Assembly (NCBI GenBank): GCA_965261725.1
Contig: CBDHDU010000013.1
Coordinates: 1 to 64,000 of the forward strand
DNA from: CANDOC01 sp965261725
GTDB taxonomy: Bacteria > Pseudomonadota > Gammaproteobacteria > Pseudomonadales > Endozoicomonadaceae
DNA length: 64,000 bases
Direction: 5' to 3'
Of this stretch, positions 27,697 through 37,333 are shown in pieces. Numbering within the stretch: position 1 is the first letter of the stretch; every line of letters begins with the position of its first letter. The position numbers and the translations under genes were made by a program. The notes under the pieces were generated by a model. It saw only the letters and a program-made list of their open reading frames with translations. It had not been told where the DNA came from and made no database searches.

Positions 27697-28296
27697 TTAA
27701 GATTGCGAATCTTCGGTTTTAATGTGCCGGGCCAGAAACGCGAACTGAATAATGACAAATAACAGGGTCAGAATCAGGCTGCCGAACACTTTAAAGTCCA
27801 CCCATATCTCATGGAAAGTGAAGGCAACAAATAGGTTGGCGGCGCCCAGTGCGGTAAAGAAGCACACCCAGCTGAAATTGACCTTGGTCCAGATGGCATC
27901 AGGTAATGTCATCGCATGTCCGAGCATCCGCTGTACCAGTGGTTTTTCACCAATATACTGGCTGCCCAGAAAAGCGGCTGCAAAAATCCAGTTCACAATC
28001 GGTGCTTTCCATTTCAGGAAGGTTTCATTGTGAAAAAACAGTGTCATGCCACCAAACAGCATTACAGCGACCAGAGTGATCAGCTGGCTTTTTTCGAGGG
28101 TTTTATGCTTCAGATAAAGCAGGCTATAAACAACCACAGAGGTTATCATAAGCACCATGGTGGCGCTGAATGGACCGCCCAGATCATATTGGGTGTCGGC
28201 GAAGCTGATCAGTCGGGGGTCCATTTTGTAGACCGTAAAAAAGGCGATCAGCGGGATAAAGTCGATAATCTGTTTCATCAGTTCTGGTAATTCCAC
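27697..28296 (-). CDS. yciB: inner membrane protein YciB (septation protein A family)
   Basis: 199 aa with five or six hydrophobic segments. Marker text: KQIIDFIPLIAFF at the start, ILTLLFVIIQFAFLARH at the end, and WTKVNFSWVCFFTALGAANLFVAF in the middle. YciB is linked to cell-envelope synthesis and division. Divergent from rnm, with 109 bases between them for both promoters. Confidence 0.92.
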   Translation of the reverse strand: MELPELMKQIIDFIPLIAFFTVYKMDPRLISFADTQYDLGGPFSATMVLMITSVVVYSLLYLKHKTLEKSQLITLVAVMLFGGMTLFFHNETFLKWKAPIVNWIFAAAFLGSQYIGEKPLVQRMLGHAMTLPDAIWTKVNFSWVCFFTALGAANLFVAFTFHEIWVDFKVFGSLILTLLFVIIQFAFLARHIKTEDSQS

Positions 28297-28405
28297 CTGA
28301 TTATTGCAGCCTGAGGGAGCTGCTTTTAAATAGCCTTCTCATATCCGAATGATGTCATATCAGGCATCATGGACAGGGAAAGCATAGATTCTAAAGGCAA
28401 TACCA

Positions 28406-29326
28406 TTGACGTTAAACAGTCATGAGCATAGTAAATTGCACGATTCTTCCAGTGAATTGTCGAATAACCGACCGGTAAAAGTCGATTTGCACTGTCACAG
28501 CACCGCATCGGATGGCTCACTGGCGCCGGATGCCGTACTGGAACGTGCCCGCCAACAGAGGGTCACCCTGCTGGCACTGACGGATCATGATACCACGCGC
28601 GGCGTTCGTCAATTACTTCAGGCGGGTATTCCTGATGATATTCAGCTGGTCAGTGGTATTGAACTGTCTACCCGCTGGGGGCATAAGGAAATTCATATTG
28701 TGGGGTTGGGGTTCGATCTGGAGTCGCCATTGCTGGAAAGTGTTGAGCGGTTACAGGCGTCATCACGCCAGCGTCGGGCGGAACATATTGCCAGTAAATT
28801 ATCCCGGCGGATGAAAATACCGCTCGAAACCGTGCTGAAAGAAACCATGGTGCTGAGTGGTGGTAATCCTCCGGTAAGGCCACACTTTGCTGACTGGCTG
28901 ATTGAACAGGGCGTTGTGACGGAGCGTGAGCAGGCATTTCGCCGCTATATTGGAACCAATAAAGTGGGCAATCTGAGTCGCTTCTGGCCTCATATGCCGC
29001 AGGCGGTGAAATGGATTAAGGAGTTGGGTGGCGTTGCGGTGCTGGCTCACCCCGGAAAATACAAAGTCTCTCCGGCTCAGCTAAAGGCCATTATCAAAGA
29101 TTTTACTGAAGCCGGTGGTGAAGCCATGGAAGTGACCGGCGGCATGCAACCACCGGGACAGGCAGCCCAAATGGCTAAACTGGCTGATGAATTTGGTTTA
29201 CTGGCTTCCAGTGGCAGTGATTTCCATCATCCGGATGCGACCTGGGTTGAGCTGGGCAAGGTTGGTCCATTACCTGAGGGCTGCCGGCCCGTATGGCAGG
29301 ATAAGCGGTTACAGCTCGGAGTGTAG
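28406..29326 (+). CDS. rnm: RNase AM / 3',5'-nucleoside bisphosphate phosphatase (PHP domain)
   Basis: 306 aa. PHP metal motifs are all present: VDLHCHSTASDGSLAP, ALTDHDT, GIELST, LAHPGKY and SGSDFHHP. It matches E. coli YciV/TrpH, which removes nucleotides from 5' ends of short RNAs and hydrolyses pAp-type nucleotides. A 20-residue N-terminal extension precedes the domain; a later start is possible. TonB-like gene follows after two bases. Confidence 0.9.
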   Translation: MTLNSHEHSKLHDSSSELSNNRPVKVDLHCHSTASDGSLAPDAVLERARQQRVTLLALTDHDTTRGVRQLLQAGIPDDIQLVSGIELSTRWGHKEIHIVGLGFDLESPLLESVERLQASSRQRRAEHIASKLSRRMKIPLETVLKETMVLSGGNPPVRPHFADWLIEQGVVTEREQAFRRYIGTNKVGNLSRFWPHMPQAVKWIKELGGVAVLAHPGKYKVSPAQLKAIIKDFTEAGGEAMEVTGGMQPPGQAAQMAKLADEFGLLASSGSDFHHPDATWVELGKVGPLPEGCRPVWQDKRLQLGV

Positions 29327-29328
29327 CG

Positions 29329-30138
29329 TTGACGGTCAATAGCTGTAAAAGTGGTTTTATTGCGATGCTATTGGCTGTTTCTTTTCATGCCGGGTTGTTA
29401 TCGCTGACCTGGCATGATGCTGAGCCTGTACCATCAGGTGCTGCTCAAAAAATCTCGCTGGAAATTACATTTCGGTCATCAGCCAGTGTGCAAACAGAGA
29501 TACAACCCGTTAGAGAAAAAGCGGTAGCATTGCCCTCTTTTGCAGAGAAAAATGTTCCGGAAGAAAATGATGTAACAGAGAAACCTGTAAAGCAGGAAAA
29601 ACAATTACACTCTGTTGTTCCCGTAGAAGTTCAACCACTAGAAGGTAAGATCAGTAAAACAAAACCGACTCAGCAACAAGCTAATAAAACTGTTGTTAAA
29701 AAGAATGCCTCATCACAATCATCTCGAACCTCTCAGTCAAAACTCGAACGTCCTATAGCAGTGCATGATCCTGTAAATCAAAAAATGTTGCAGGCTAATA
29801 TGCCGGATGTAAATGAAATTGCCTCACCGGAACTTGCGGAGGTTATCGGCGACTCTTCATCTGCGTTGAGAGAAGCTTACCTGCATACCTTACGAAGCTT
29901 GATTGAACAGCATAAACGTTATCCGCGACTGGCATTACAGCGCCGTCGTCAGGGATCGGTTACGTTACAGCTGGAGATTGATAAAGAGGGAAATGCCAGT
30001 CAACTTGAAGTGTCGGAAGGGGACAGAATATTTTTCTATAACAGCCTGCAGGCAGTACGTGAGGCGTTACCGCTACCACCACCAAATGGTCTTTCGGTAC
30101 CGGTACGAATTAAACTGAAACTGCAATATCACTTTTAA
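29329..30138 (+). CDS. TonB-like energy transducer
   Basis: 269 aa from TTG at 29329, with GGAG eight bases upstream. One N-terminal membrane helix (FIAMLLAVSFHAGLLSL) is followed by a charged, Gln/Lys-rich periplasmic spacer and a C-terminal TonB domain (YPRLALQRRRQGSVTLQLEIDKEGNASQLEVSEG). The spacer has few of the usual Pro-Lys repeats. No exbB or exbD is nearby. It may serve the copper-type receptor 11 kb away, but this is speculation. Confidence 0.85.
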   Translation: MTVNSCKSGFIAMLLAVSFHAGLLSLTWHDAEPVPSGAAQKISLEITFRSSASVQTEIQPVREKAVALPSFAEKNVPEENDVTEKPVKQEKQLHSVVPVEVQPLEGKISKTKPTQQQANKTVVKKNASSQSSRTSQSKLERPIAVHDPVNQKMLQANMPDVNEIASPELAEVIGDSSSALREAYLHTLRSLIEQHKRYPRLALQRRRQGSVTLQLEIDKEGNASQLEVSEGDRIFFYNSLQAVREALPLPPPNGLSVPVRIKLKLQYHF

Positions 30139-30261
30139 AGCAGCTTTTTGAATCTCATCGGGTCATATTCTCAGCTGCTTGCAGCGGGGTTATTGATTCA
30201 AGTTATGTTACTATTTACGGTCAGCCCGAACAGAAAATGACAGTTCGAGCTCACAATAATC

Positions 30262-32541
30262 TTAAGATTCTGGCGCTTCAGTCGTTCCATATTGGCTAGT
30301 CGCGCTGGTTGGATTGAGAAGCCGGGTCGCCTCATCTTGCTGGTTTATTCCGTTTCGTTTATGAATACGATGACGGCACTTTGAACAAATACTTATCCTG
30401 CCTGATTTATGGCATTTCTTACAGCGGCTGCACCGTTTTTTAATGCACGAGGAAGTGCACCAAGCACAAGTTAGCAGAAGTACTGCTTCAGCAGTCATTG
30501 CGAACCCTCCTATTGGTCCGGCGCAGCTGCCCCGACTGCCCTTGATGGTATAAGGTTGAACTCCAAGTTGCTTCTGGAACTGAGCAGAAAAGCTGCCACA
30601 ATTTCCGGGAACAAAGCCTAAACGCTGATTTTTCAGATCAAAATCCATATTGTAGCCATTCATTACCACTGAACCAATAATCGTAGTGGCGTATACCGGG
30701 TTGATAGGCTCCATGCAATAATATACCCAGACACTGGTAATCTGTGAGTTACTGGTGATGCAAGCTTGAGTCGCCAAGTAGTTCTGGGGGGGGAGGGAAA
30801 TCCAGACGCCTTTATCCGTGCCGCTTGTGACGCGGAACCCCAGTTTCAGTGTGGGGAGCTCTTTTATAAGCTGCTGATATTGTTCTGTCGTGATGCAATA
30901 GGACGTGTGTTGATCGAAAAAATCGCTATCCAGTAGCAATTGACCATTATATTTAAGGTCTTTAATAGCAGTTTTCAGTTTGGCGGTAATTCTGCCATAT
31001 AGTGATTGGGATATATAAAGACAGGAAGTGCCGGTATCAACAATTGCACCTCCAAGGCCATTCATTTTCCAGCACGATTCATGCATACGATCGCCATCAA
31101 TCTCTATGTCGGTCAGTTCAACCGGGTATGAGAACCAGAAGCTGGACGAGAGAAACTGCTTGATATAGTTAATTTCCATATAGTGTGGTTTTTTATTGGA
31201 AGCACTCCGGGATGGATCAAAGCTGCCAACACTTAATTGCCCCCCATAGCTAGTTTCAGGTTCTCCGGGCTGACTGGAGCACATCGAAAGCCCAAACTGA
31301 TTTTGTGCGTCGGCCATTCCTCTGACGCCATGCCAGCCAGAGTTCAGGCTGTCATCAAACCCGAACAGCGATATATTCATGGACTGATGGTCTTCGACAA
31401 AAAACTTTTGCCGACCTGAAAGGTTGCCTGATACAGTCGGGTACGAGAAGTTATCACTAACCTGATGACCACTCCAGCCAGCAAGGCTACTGGAGCCCAT
31501 TAAACCGTATCCCCCAAAACCAATAAGCCCGGTGTTGTGCGCGGTGGTGGAATTATGTTGTTCATATTCTTTTTTCCATGCAGCGACATAGGTGCTGCCG
31601 GTGTCAATCCAGAATCGTACTTTCTGTGGTCTGCCTGCTGAGTCTTTGCCAATCAGGGTATCAATATAAGGGGTATAAAAACCATGCTCAGTACCTAGCC
31701 TGAGAGTGGCAGGGCGATCGTGGTGTTGCGTGTCAGGCTTCTCTGACATAGCGGCTAGACTGCCTTTGCTGGCAGGAGGCTCAGTGAGAGATTTCAGCAC
31801 TCTGTCACATGCTGCTGTATTGCTGGGTTTGAAGCCCGGCATATCGACTTTTGTTCTTGGCCTTTCCGCGCTTACAGGGGCAAAGTGACATGTTTCTTTC
31901 CCTGTGGCACTGGGGGCAGACATACCCGATTGCACGGTTGTTCTTTTGGATTTCGGAATAACAATCAGGTCCTCCGGTTGTAATTTGCCCGTTTGTGCAA
32001 CCAGTTCGCTGGCGCGTGCGCCGACGACAGACTTGAAGCCGTGTTTACTTGCAGGTGGTTTTGAGTCAGATAGCGTTGGCTTCTTTGGCTTTCCTTTATT
32101 GGATATAGAGTAATCCCAGTAATGTAATGTTTGTGTCGTTTTTTTTGTCACTTGTTGTTTTTCTTTTTTCTTTTTTCTTTTTTGGGAGTTTTGCGTTTGT
32201 TGTGGCGTCGTACTAGATCTTTTTTTTCGGGGTGACTGTGCTGATTTAATAGATGGTGAATTGAGCGCCCTACGATCTATTGTTGATAAGCGTTTTTTAG
32301 AAGTTGGTAATGGCTTCGCAGGAAGGAGGTAGCTAAAAACGTTTTCATTAGGGCTTTGGTAAGACTGTTCTCCGGAATACCTGAGCGTATCACGACTGGT
32401 TGCAGTAATAAAAAACGTTATGTTGGCTATAGGATAAGGTGGTGCAGCGATCACTATATCGCTAACAAGCAATAGACTTGTCACTATAAAAACAAAATAA
32501 CTGCCTGACATATGAAATATGAACCGCATAGTTATTCTCAT
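30262..32541 (-). CDS. exported pepsin-like (A1) aspartic protease with Cys-rich tail
   Basis: 759 aa. Signal peptide at about 12-33 (YFVFIVTSLLLVSDIVIA). Residues 60-270 are low-complexity, Ser/Lys/Thr-rich (RKKRSSTTPQQTQNSQKRKKKKEK). The protease domain has both A1 catalytic motifs, WIDTGSTYVA at about 313 and IVDTGTSCLYI at about 502, and the closing RLGFVPGNCG. After a hydrophobic segment (FAMTAEAVLLLTCAWC) comes a tail with repeated C-x2-C pairs, a possible zinc or cytosolic knuckle. Pepsin-fold proteases are rare in bacteria. Likely acts outside the cytoplasm, perhaps on host protein. Confidence 0.85.
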   Translation of the reverse strand: MRITMRFIFHMSGSYFVFIVTSLLLVSDIVIAAPPYPIANITFFITATSRDTLRYSGEQSYQSPNENVFSYLLPAKPLPTSKKRLSTIDRRALNSPSIKSAQSPRKKRSSTTPQQTQNSQKRKKKKEKQQVTKKTTQTLHYWDYSISNKGKPKKPTLSDSKPPASKHGFKSVVGARASELVAQTGKLQPEDLIVIPKSKRTTVQSGMSAPSATGKETCHFAPVSAERPRTKVDMPGFKPSNTAACDRVLKSLTEPPASKGSLAAMSEKPDTQHHDRPATLRLGTEHGFYTPYIDTLIGKDSAGRPQKVRFWIDTGSTYVAAWKKEYEQHNSTTAHNTGLIGFGGYGLMGSSSLAGWSGHQVSDNFSYPTVSGNLSGRQKFFVEDHQSMNISLFGFDDSLNSGWHGVRGMADAQNQFGLSMCSSQPGEPETSYGGQLSVGSFDPSRSASNKKPHYMEINYIKQFLSSSFWFSYPVELTDIEIDGDRMHESCWKMNGLGGAIVDTGTSCLYISQSLYGRITAKLKTAIKDLKYNGQLLLDSDFFDQHTSYCITTEQYQQLIKELPTLKLGFRVTSGTDKGVWISLPPQNYLATQACITSNSQITSVWVYYCMEPINPVYATTIIGSVVMNGYNMDFDLKNQRLGFVPGNCGSFSAQFQKQLGVQPYTIKGSRGSCAGPIGGFAMTAEAVLLLTCAWCTSSCIKKRCSRCKKCHKSGRISICSKCRHRIHKRNGINQQDEATRLLNPTSATSQYGTTEAPES

Positions 32542-32573
32542 TAATCATTAATCATTAATCATTAATCATTAAT
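32539..32573 (-). repeat. five heptanucleotide repeats across the protease start codon
   Basis: On the coding strand the unit ATTAATG is repeated five times and the last copy supplies the ATG at 32541. Each upstream ATG opens a four-codon frame (M-I-N-D-stop). Seven-base units are not a multiple of three, so slippage would alter the leader. Confidence 0.9.
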
Positions 32574-32616
32574 TAATTTCATACCTAATATAGTTGAAGA
32601 TATTTCGATTGAAATA

Positions 32617-32668
32617 GTAAAGCTTTCCTATAAGCGTTTCTTGTAAAGCTTTCCTATAAGCGTTTCTT
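32617..32668. repeat. 26-bp tandem duplication upstream of protease
   Basis: Two identical adjacent 26-bp copies beginning GTAAAGCTTTCCTATAAG. They lie 76-127 bases upstream of the protease start, in the probable promoter zone. Confidence 0.9.
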
Positions 32669-32757
32669 GTGAGCAAAATAATAAAGTGATGGTTCAATGT
32701 TTATGTGTACTTGGATCATTAGTGTTATAGATATGGTTGAGCTAAATGTTCTTCGTG

Positions 32758-33867
32758 GGCTGAGTTCCCTGAAGTAGTTGAATGAACTACACTTCCCATG
32801 CCTTCTACCTTTTAGGGGTTCTTTATGCAATCAGAACTCTTTCGGGACTTTATTAATTCCATACCGTCATTAAGCGATGAGCAGTGGAAAATTCTTGACA
32901 GGACACTGCTCAATGCCCGAATACCGGATGAGGATATAGTAGAAAAACCTGAATCTGATGTTATAGAAAGAGAATCATCTGTAAATAATCCACCTGCCAC
33001 ACCTGATCTTGAAGCAAGCATATTATCTCGCTTTGCTGAACATCCGGAATGTCCCGTGTGTAAAGACCATAATATTCATCGCTGGGGCTTTCAAAGCGGG
33101 CGGCAGCGCTACCGCTGCAAGTCATGCAAAGTGACTTTCAATGCATTCAGCAAGACCCCTTTGGCAAGGCTTAGATATCCGGAAAAATGGAATAACTACC
33201 TCACGGGTATGACTTACTCCATGACACTGCGCTCGGCAGCCAGTGAGTATGATATTAACCTGAAAACGGCCTTCCGATGGCGCCACTGCTTTCTTGAGGT
33301 CATAAATAATGATCAGGCAGAAGAGCTTTGTGGCATCACAGAGCTTGATGAAACTTTTTTTCGTGAATCATTTAAAGGGCAGAGGAAAGACCTGCCAAGG
33401 CCTTCTCGAAAACGCGGAGATGATCCGAACAAAGCTCGGAAAGTCCCGGTAATGGTAGCCAGAGACCGTGAACGGCACACTGTTGATGGTATTTTGGAAA
33501 ACGAAAGTGCTAATGAGTTGTGCCGCCATTTAAACGGTCGTATATCGATTGAAGCAACGGTCTGTGCGGATGCACACCTTGCACATGAAAAGCTTGCAGA
33601 GAAGCTTGGATTTGAGTTTAAGGAACTGGTTACCTCGGCAGGCCAGCATGTTCTGGAAGGTGTCTATCATATTCAACACGTTAATGCTTACCATAGCCAT
33701 TTAAAGCGCTGGATTGGTGGTGTGTTTCGGGGAGTGGCTACCCGCTATCTCCCGCATTACCTGGCTTGGAAGCGAGATCTGTCAGAAGCCGTTCAGCTAA
33801 GCACTGACCGATTCGTCAGAAAAATCATGGAACATTGGTGCTTTCAACTATCTCCGGGAACTTAGCC
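32758..33867 (+). mobile_element. IS1595-family element (ISSod11-like), complete
   Basis: 1110 bp. Ends GGCTGAGTTCCCTGAAG and GGCTAAGTTCCCGGAGA form an imperfect repeat of about 24 bases. Both flanks carry TTCTTCGTG (32749-32757 and 33868-33876), eight or nine bases. It sits upstream of the protease gene and faces away from it. The 133 bases to its right (33868-34000) hold nothing recognised. Confidence 0.88.
32825..33865 (+). CDS. IS1595-family transposase
   Basis: 346 aa. An N-terminal zinc ribbon (CPVCKDHNIHRWGFQSGRQRYRCKSCKVTFN) is followed by the ISXO2-like DDE domain with D in ITELDETFF, D in TVCADAHLA, and the AYHSHLKRWIGGVFRGVATRYLPHYLAW stretch. The DDN-type third residue is expected near HVNAYHSHLKRW. 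Intact; its stop lies two bases from the element end. Confidence 0.9.
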   Translation: MQSELFRDFINSIPSLSDEQWKILDRTLLNARIPDEDIVEKPESDVIERESSVNNPPATPDLEASILSRFAEHPECPVCKDHNIHRWGFQSGRQRYRCKSCKVTFNAFSKTPLARLRYPEKWNNYLTGMTYSMTLRSAASEYDINLKTAFRWRHCFLEVINNDQAEELCGITELDETFFRESFKGQRKDLPRPSRKRGDDPNKARKVPVMVARDRERHTVDGILENESANELCRHLNGRISIEATVCADAHLAHEKLAEKLGFEFKELVTSAGQHVLEGVYHIQHVNAYHSHLKRWIGGVFRGVATRYLPHYLAWKRDLSEAVQLSTDRFVRKIMEHWCFQLSPGT

Positions 33868-34271
33868 TTCTTCGTGCAAACCGGTGATTTTCAAGAAAGC
33901 GCTGCCAAGTTTACCATCTTTGACGACATCTTCGGATTAGTGGTAGTGAGGAGAAATTGCTTTTGTTAAAGCAATGATTTATCGGTGAAAAAGAAATATC
34001 GAGCCTGTAAATAATTCTGTGTGAACGCCACTTATTGTTTAAACCCTGAACCGGTCTGGTGAAGTGGTTATAGTTCTCCGGACACACAAACACGGGTAAT
34101 ATTGCAGCCCATTAAGGTGTGTCCAAATGTCAGAAAAGAAAACGAAAACATATACAGCTGAGTTCACGCATAGGAATTTCAAAAAATCATTATTCCAGTC
34201 ATTCCTGCAATCTTTGGTTTTTCATCCTGCCAGCGTCCAATCATCTGGAATCATCTGGCTCTGGACGTTGT

Positions 34272-34339
34272 GTTTATCTGTTTGATACCCCCCAAATCCC
34301 ATTGATTTGCCCGATATCGCCCTGAAATCCGGATTTCAG
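34272..34339 (-). repeat. palindromes at the presumed oriIS end of IS91
   Basis: A perfect 18-bp palindrome CTGAAATCCGGATTTCAG (34322-34339) and a nearby 6-bp stem CAAATC/GATTTG lie just past the 3' end of the IS91 transposase. Subterminal hairpins on that side are usual at the rolling-circle origin of IS91 elements. They could also act as a terminator. Confidence 0.5.
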
Positions 34340-34357
34340 ACGGATTGAGGGCGTGAA

Positions 34358-35560
34358 CTATGCGATGGGTTTCGCAAGCGCAAGCTGTTGGTGGTGTTTG
34401 TACAGCTCGCGCTGCGGCTTGCCGCGGGTAATGCCGGTAAAGATCATCTGAGCCTGGCAGAGGATGCACTGCAGCGGATCGAGCCCAAAGGTCTGTTTCA
34501 GTAACGCCGGAAAGGTGATTTTCAGGGCGTTTCGTTCGGGCTGATTGAGCAGGTTGTAGACGGTGGGCAGCAATGTAGCCCTTACCCGACAGGCCAGAAA
34601 ACCATAATACCGGATCATTCGGAAACCTTTGTCGGGAATATGTTGTGTCAGTCGCTCTATAAACGCTTCCCCTTCACAGGTTTCATGGCGGCGTGTTTTG
34701 GTGCGGTGATCCAGATACTCATACACCACGGTATCACCGCCATAGTGTTTCAGGCGCGACATGGCCAGCGGTGGTCGTTTGATATAGCGCCCCAGGTAGC
34801 TGATGGTGCGGTGGGGGCTTTTGGTGGCTTTGGCAAAATGGACGATCCAGTCCTTTTGGTATTGCTCATCGAGGAAATCATTGAAGCCGGAAAGGTCATG
34901 ACAGCTGTCTTTCAGCTCGGAAGGCAGATCCAGCTCGCCACGTTTAAACGCTTCCCTGAGCAGGTTGGTCACGCCGTAACGCCACGCGGGCATGATGGCG
35001 TTTTTGGTGAAGTAGACTGACTTCCATTGCTGGTTTCCGTCGTATAATCCGCCACGGGTCACAGAGAGGTGAATATGAACATTCCAGTTCAGCTTTCGGC
35101 CAAAGGTATGCAGTGCCGTGAAAATGCCAGGTGTCACGCCTTTTTTCCCGGCAAAGGCCTGCAGGCTTTTTGCCGCCAGTGGGCTCAGTTTACCCAGTAA
35201 GGTGCGGTTGATTCTGAACAGCTCCCAGAGTGCATCAGGCATCGTAAAGGTGATGTGTTGCCACTCAGTATCCGGCAACAGCGCTTTCTGGTCAGCAATC
35301 CACTGATCGGTCAGTTTTTTGCCGCAGGTATTACACAACCGGGCTTTACAGCCAAAGCAGATCTTTTTGGTGTGAGAGCATTCATGGTTGCTGCATACAA
35401 AGCTGGCATACCCCATGATCACCCGCCCGCAGGCCAGTACTTTGCTGATCGCATCAACCACAGCAGGGCGTATCGTATCGGCGTTGCGCTGGTAATAACG
35501 CCACCATAACTGATCGCGTAGCAGTAATTGTTTTAGTTTGGACGGCGGTCGGCTGGTCAT
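34358..35560 (-). CDS. IS91-family rolling-circle transposase
   Basis: 400 aa HUH-type nuclease. An N-terminal zinc-binding block (CSNHECSHTKKICFGCKARLCNTCGKK) is followed by the HUH motif WNVHIHLSVTRGG and the catalytic tyrosine region TISYLGRYIKRPPLA. The C-terminal CILCQAQM also fits. The gene is intact. It ends at 34358 with palindromes downstream, and starts 75 bases from the stop of the zinc-finger gene, on the same strand. Confidence 0.92.
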   Translation of the reverse strand: MTSRPPSKLKQLLLRDQLWWRYYQRNADTIRPAVVDAISKVLACGRVIMGYASFVCSNHECSHTKKICFGCKARLCNTCGKKLTDQWIADQKALLPDTEWQHITFTMPDALWELFRINRTLLGKLSPLAAKSLQAFAGKKGVTPGIFTALHTFGRKLNWNVHIHLSVTRGGLYDGNQQWKSVYFTKNAIMPAWRYGVTNLLREAFKRGELDLPSELKDSCHDLSGFNDFLDEQYQKDWIVHFAKATKSPHRTISYLGRYIKRPPLAMSRLKHYGGDTVVYEYLDHRTKTRRHETCEGEAFIERLTQHIPDKGFRMIRYYGFLACRVRATLLPTVYNLLNQPERNALKITFPALLKQTFGLDPLQCILCQAQMIFTGITRGKPQRELYKHHQQLALAKPIA

Positions 35561-36173
35561 ACGGCCTCATCAATACAGTCGCACGGATGATAACGAATGC
35601 AGCCGGTGAAGGGGATGGCATCCTGAGGTTGTTTTTCAGTCGTCCTCCTCTGCCAGTCTTTTGCGTTTACGGTGTTTTCTGAATTTGTGATTGGCCAGCG
35701 CCTGAGCACTGTTGAGGGTCACCGGGGGCTGACACTGGGTACAGGTGCGTTCCCCGCTGTGGGAGGCCCTTATATGGCTAGCTAATGATGCAGCTGTTTT
35801 GTAATACTTTTGGCACAGGGAACACTGAAAAGGTTTCTCGCCGGATTCAACCGTTTGAAAAACTGAAGGTGAAGGCGGATCTTGAGGTGATACTGTGAAT
35901 TCGGTATCCGAACTGTTTGTTTCTTCTTCATCGTCGTCTGGCGGTTCTTGTTTAATGCAAGATGTACATTGTTTTAGCCATTGATCAATTTCAGGCAACA
36001 CAGGAAAGTCATCAGTCACCTTTACAATTACAACCTCCGAATTGTCATCGAGTCGTATTTTCTTGATTTGTGGTTGGGATGATCCGGGTTCTGAGCTATT
36101 GTCTGCTGAAGTGGTTATAGTTCTCCGGACACACAAACACGGGTAATATTGCAGCCCATTAAGGTGTGTCCAA

Positions 36174-36470
36174 ATGTCAGAAAAGAAAACGAAAACATAT
36201 ACAGCTGAGCTCAAGGAATCTGCAGTAAAACTGGCTGTAGAGTCTGATAAACCGGTGACAGAAACAGCCAGAGAGCTTGAGGTGAACGCTAACACCCTGC
36301 ACACCTGGATTGCTAAGTATCACCGTCCTAAGGCTACCAGTAAGCCTCAGAAGAACGATGAGCATATATACGACGAACTCAAGCGTTTGCGCAAAGAGAA
36401 CGCCAGACTGAAAGAAGAGCGAGCCATATTAAAAAAGGCGGCCGCCTTCTTTGCCAAAGAGTGTCACTGA
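36174..36470 (+). CDS. IS3 transposase OrfA, copy 1
   Basis: 98 aa helix-turn-helix and leucine-zipper protein (YTAELKESAVKLAVESDKPVTETARELEVNANTLHTWI). The slippery heptamer AAAAAAG at 36431-36437 lies near its end, the usual site for -1 frameshifting into OrfB to make the full transposase. Confidence 0.92.
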   Translation: MSEKKTKTYTAELKESAVKLAVESDKPVTETARELEVNANTLHTWIAKYHRPKATSKPQKNDEHIYDELKRLRKENARLKEERAILKKAAAFFAKECH

Positions 36471-37333
36471 AGTTTCAGTTCATCAGTGATAACCGGGAGC
36501 AATTCAGCCTCTCAGCGATGTGCCGGGTCATGTCGGTATCCCGTAGTGGCTACTATGAGTGGCTCTCTCGCCCGGTATCCAAGCGTTCTCAGGAGGATCA
36601 GGCATTGAAGGCAGACATTCGGGAGATTCACGAAAAACACCGTCAGCGCTATGGGGCACGCCGTATTAAAAATGACCTTGCTGATCTGGGTAAAACCGTC
36701 AGCCGTAAGCGCGTGGCTCGTCTGATGAGAGAGGAAGACCTGGTTTGTAAGACCAAACGTAAATTCAAGGCGACAACTAACTCAAGCCACAACAAGCCGG
36801 TGGCTGACAACATACTGAAGCGTGACTTTCACCGGGAGCAGCCTGACCAGGCCTACACCGGCGATATTACGTATATCCCAACCCGGGAAGGTTGGCTCTA
36901 CCTCTCCGTCTTCATTGACCTGTGCTCACGGGCTGTTGTGGGCTGGTCCATGAGTAGCAGGATGACAGCGACGCTGGTGACAGATTCTCTGCAGATGGCT
37001 ATGTGGAAGCGCAGACCAAAAGCTGGCTTGCTGGTGCATAGCGATCGGGGCAGCCAGTATGTCTCAGAGTGCTACCAGAAGTTGTTGGGCGAAAATGAGT
37101 TTGTCTGTAGCATGAGCCGCAAAGGTAATTGCTGGGATAATGCGGTGGCTGAAAGCTTCTTCCACACACTGAAAACTGAGCTGATTCATCATGAAGACTT
37201 CCAGACTAGAGAAGAGGCTCAGCAGGCCATATTTGAGTACATTGAAGTGTATTACAACCGCCAGAGAAAGCACTCAACTAACGGCTACCTTGCACCGTTC
37301 AAGTATGAACAACAGCTTGCCGAGGCAGCGTAA
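36461..37333 (+). CDS. IS3 transposase OrfB (integrase core), copy 1
   Basis: 290 aa rve domain. DDE residues: D in AYTGDITYIPT, D in LLVHSDRGSQY and E in NAVAESFFHTLKTEL. It overlaps OrfA in the -1 frame. Intact and almost identical to copy 3. Confidence 0.92.
   Translation: MSLKFQFISDNREQFSLSAMCRVMSVSRSGYYEWLSRPVSKRSQEDQALKADIREIHEKHRQRYGARRIKNDLADLGKTVSRKRVARLMREEDLVCKTKRKFKATTNSSHNKPVADNILKRDFHREQPDQAYTGDITYIPTREGWLYLSVFIDLCSRAVVGWSMSSRMTATLVTDSLQMAMWKRRPKAGLLVHSDRGSQYVSECYQKLLGENEFVCSMSRKGNCWDNAVAESFFHTLKTELIHHEDFQTREEAQQAIFEYIEVYYNRQRKHSTNGYLAPFKYEQQLAEAA

Noticed and set aside
32539..32668. Repeats near the protease start as a CRISPR array
   Set aside because: Units are tandem and directly adjacent with no spacers, and there are no cas genes.
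35636..36304. Zinc-finger protein read as starting MCRVLAFTSSSLAV
   Set aside because: Those residues are translated from the left end of the IS3 element; the gene continues on the far side of it.
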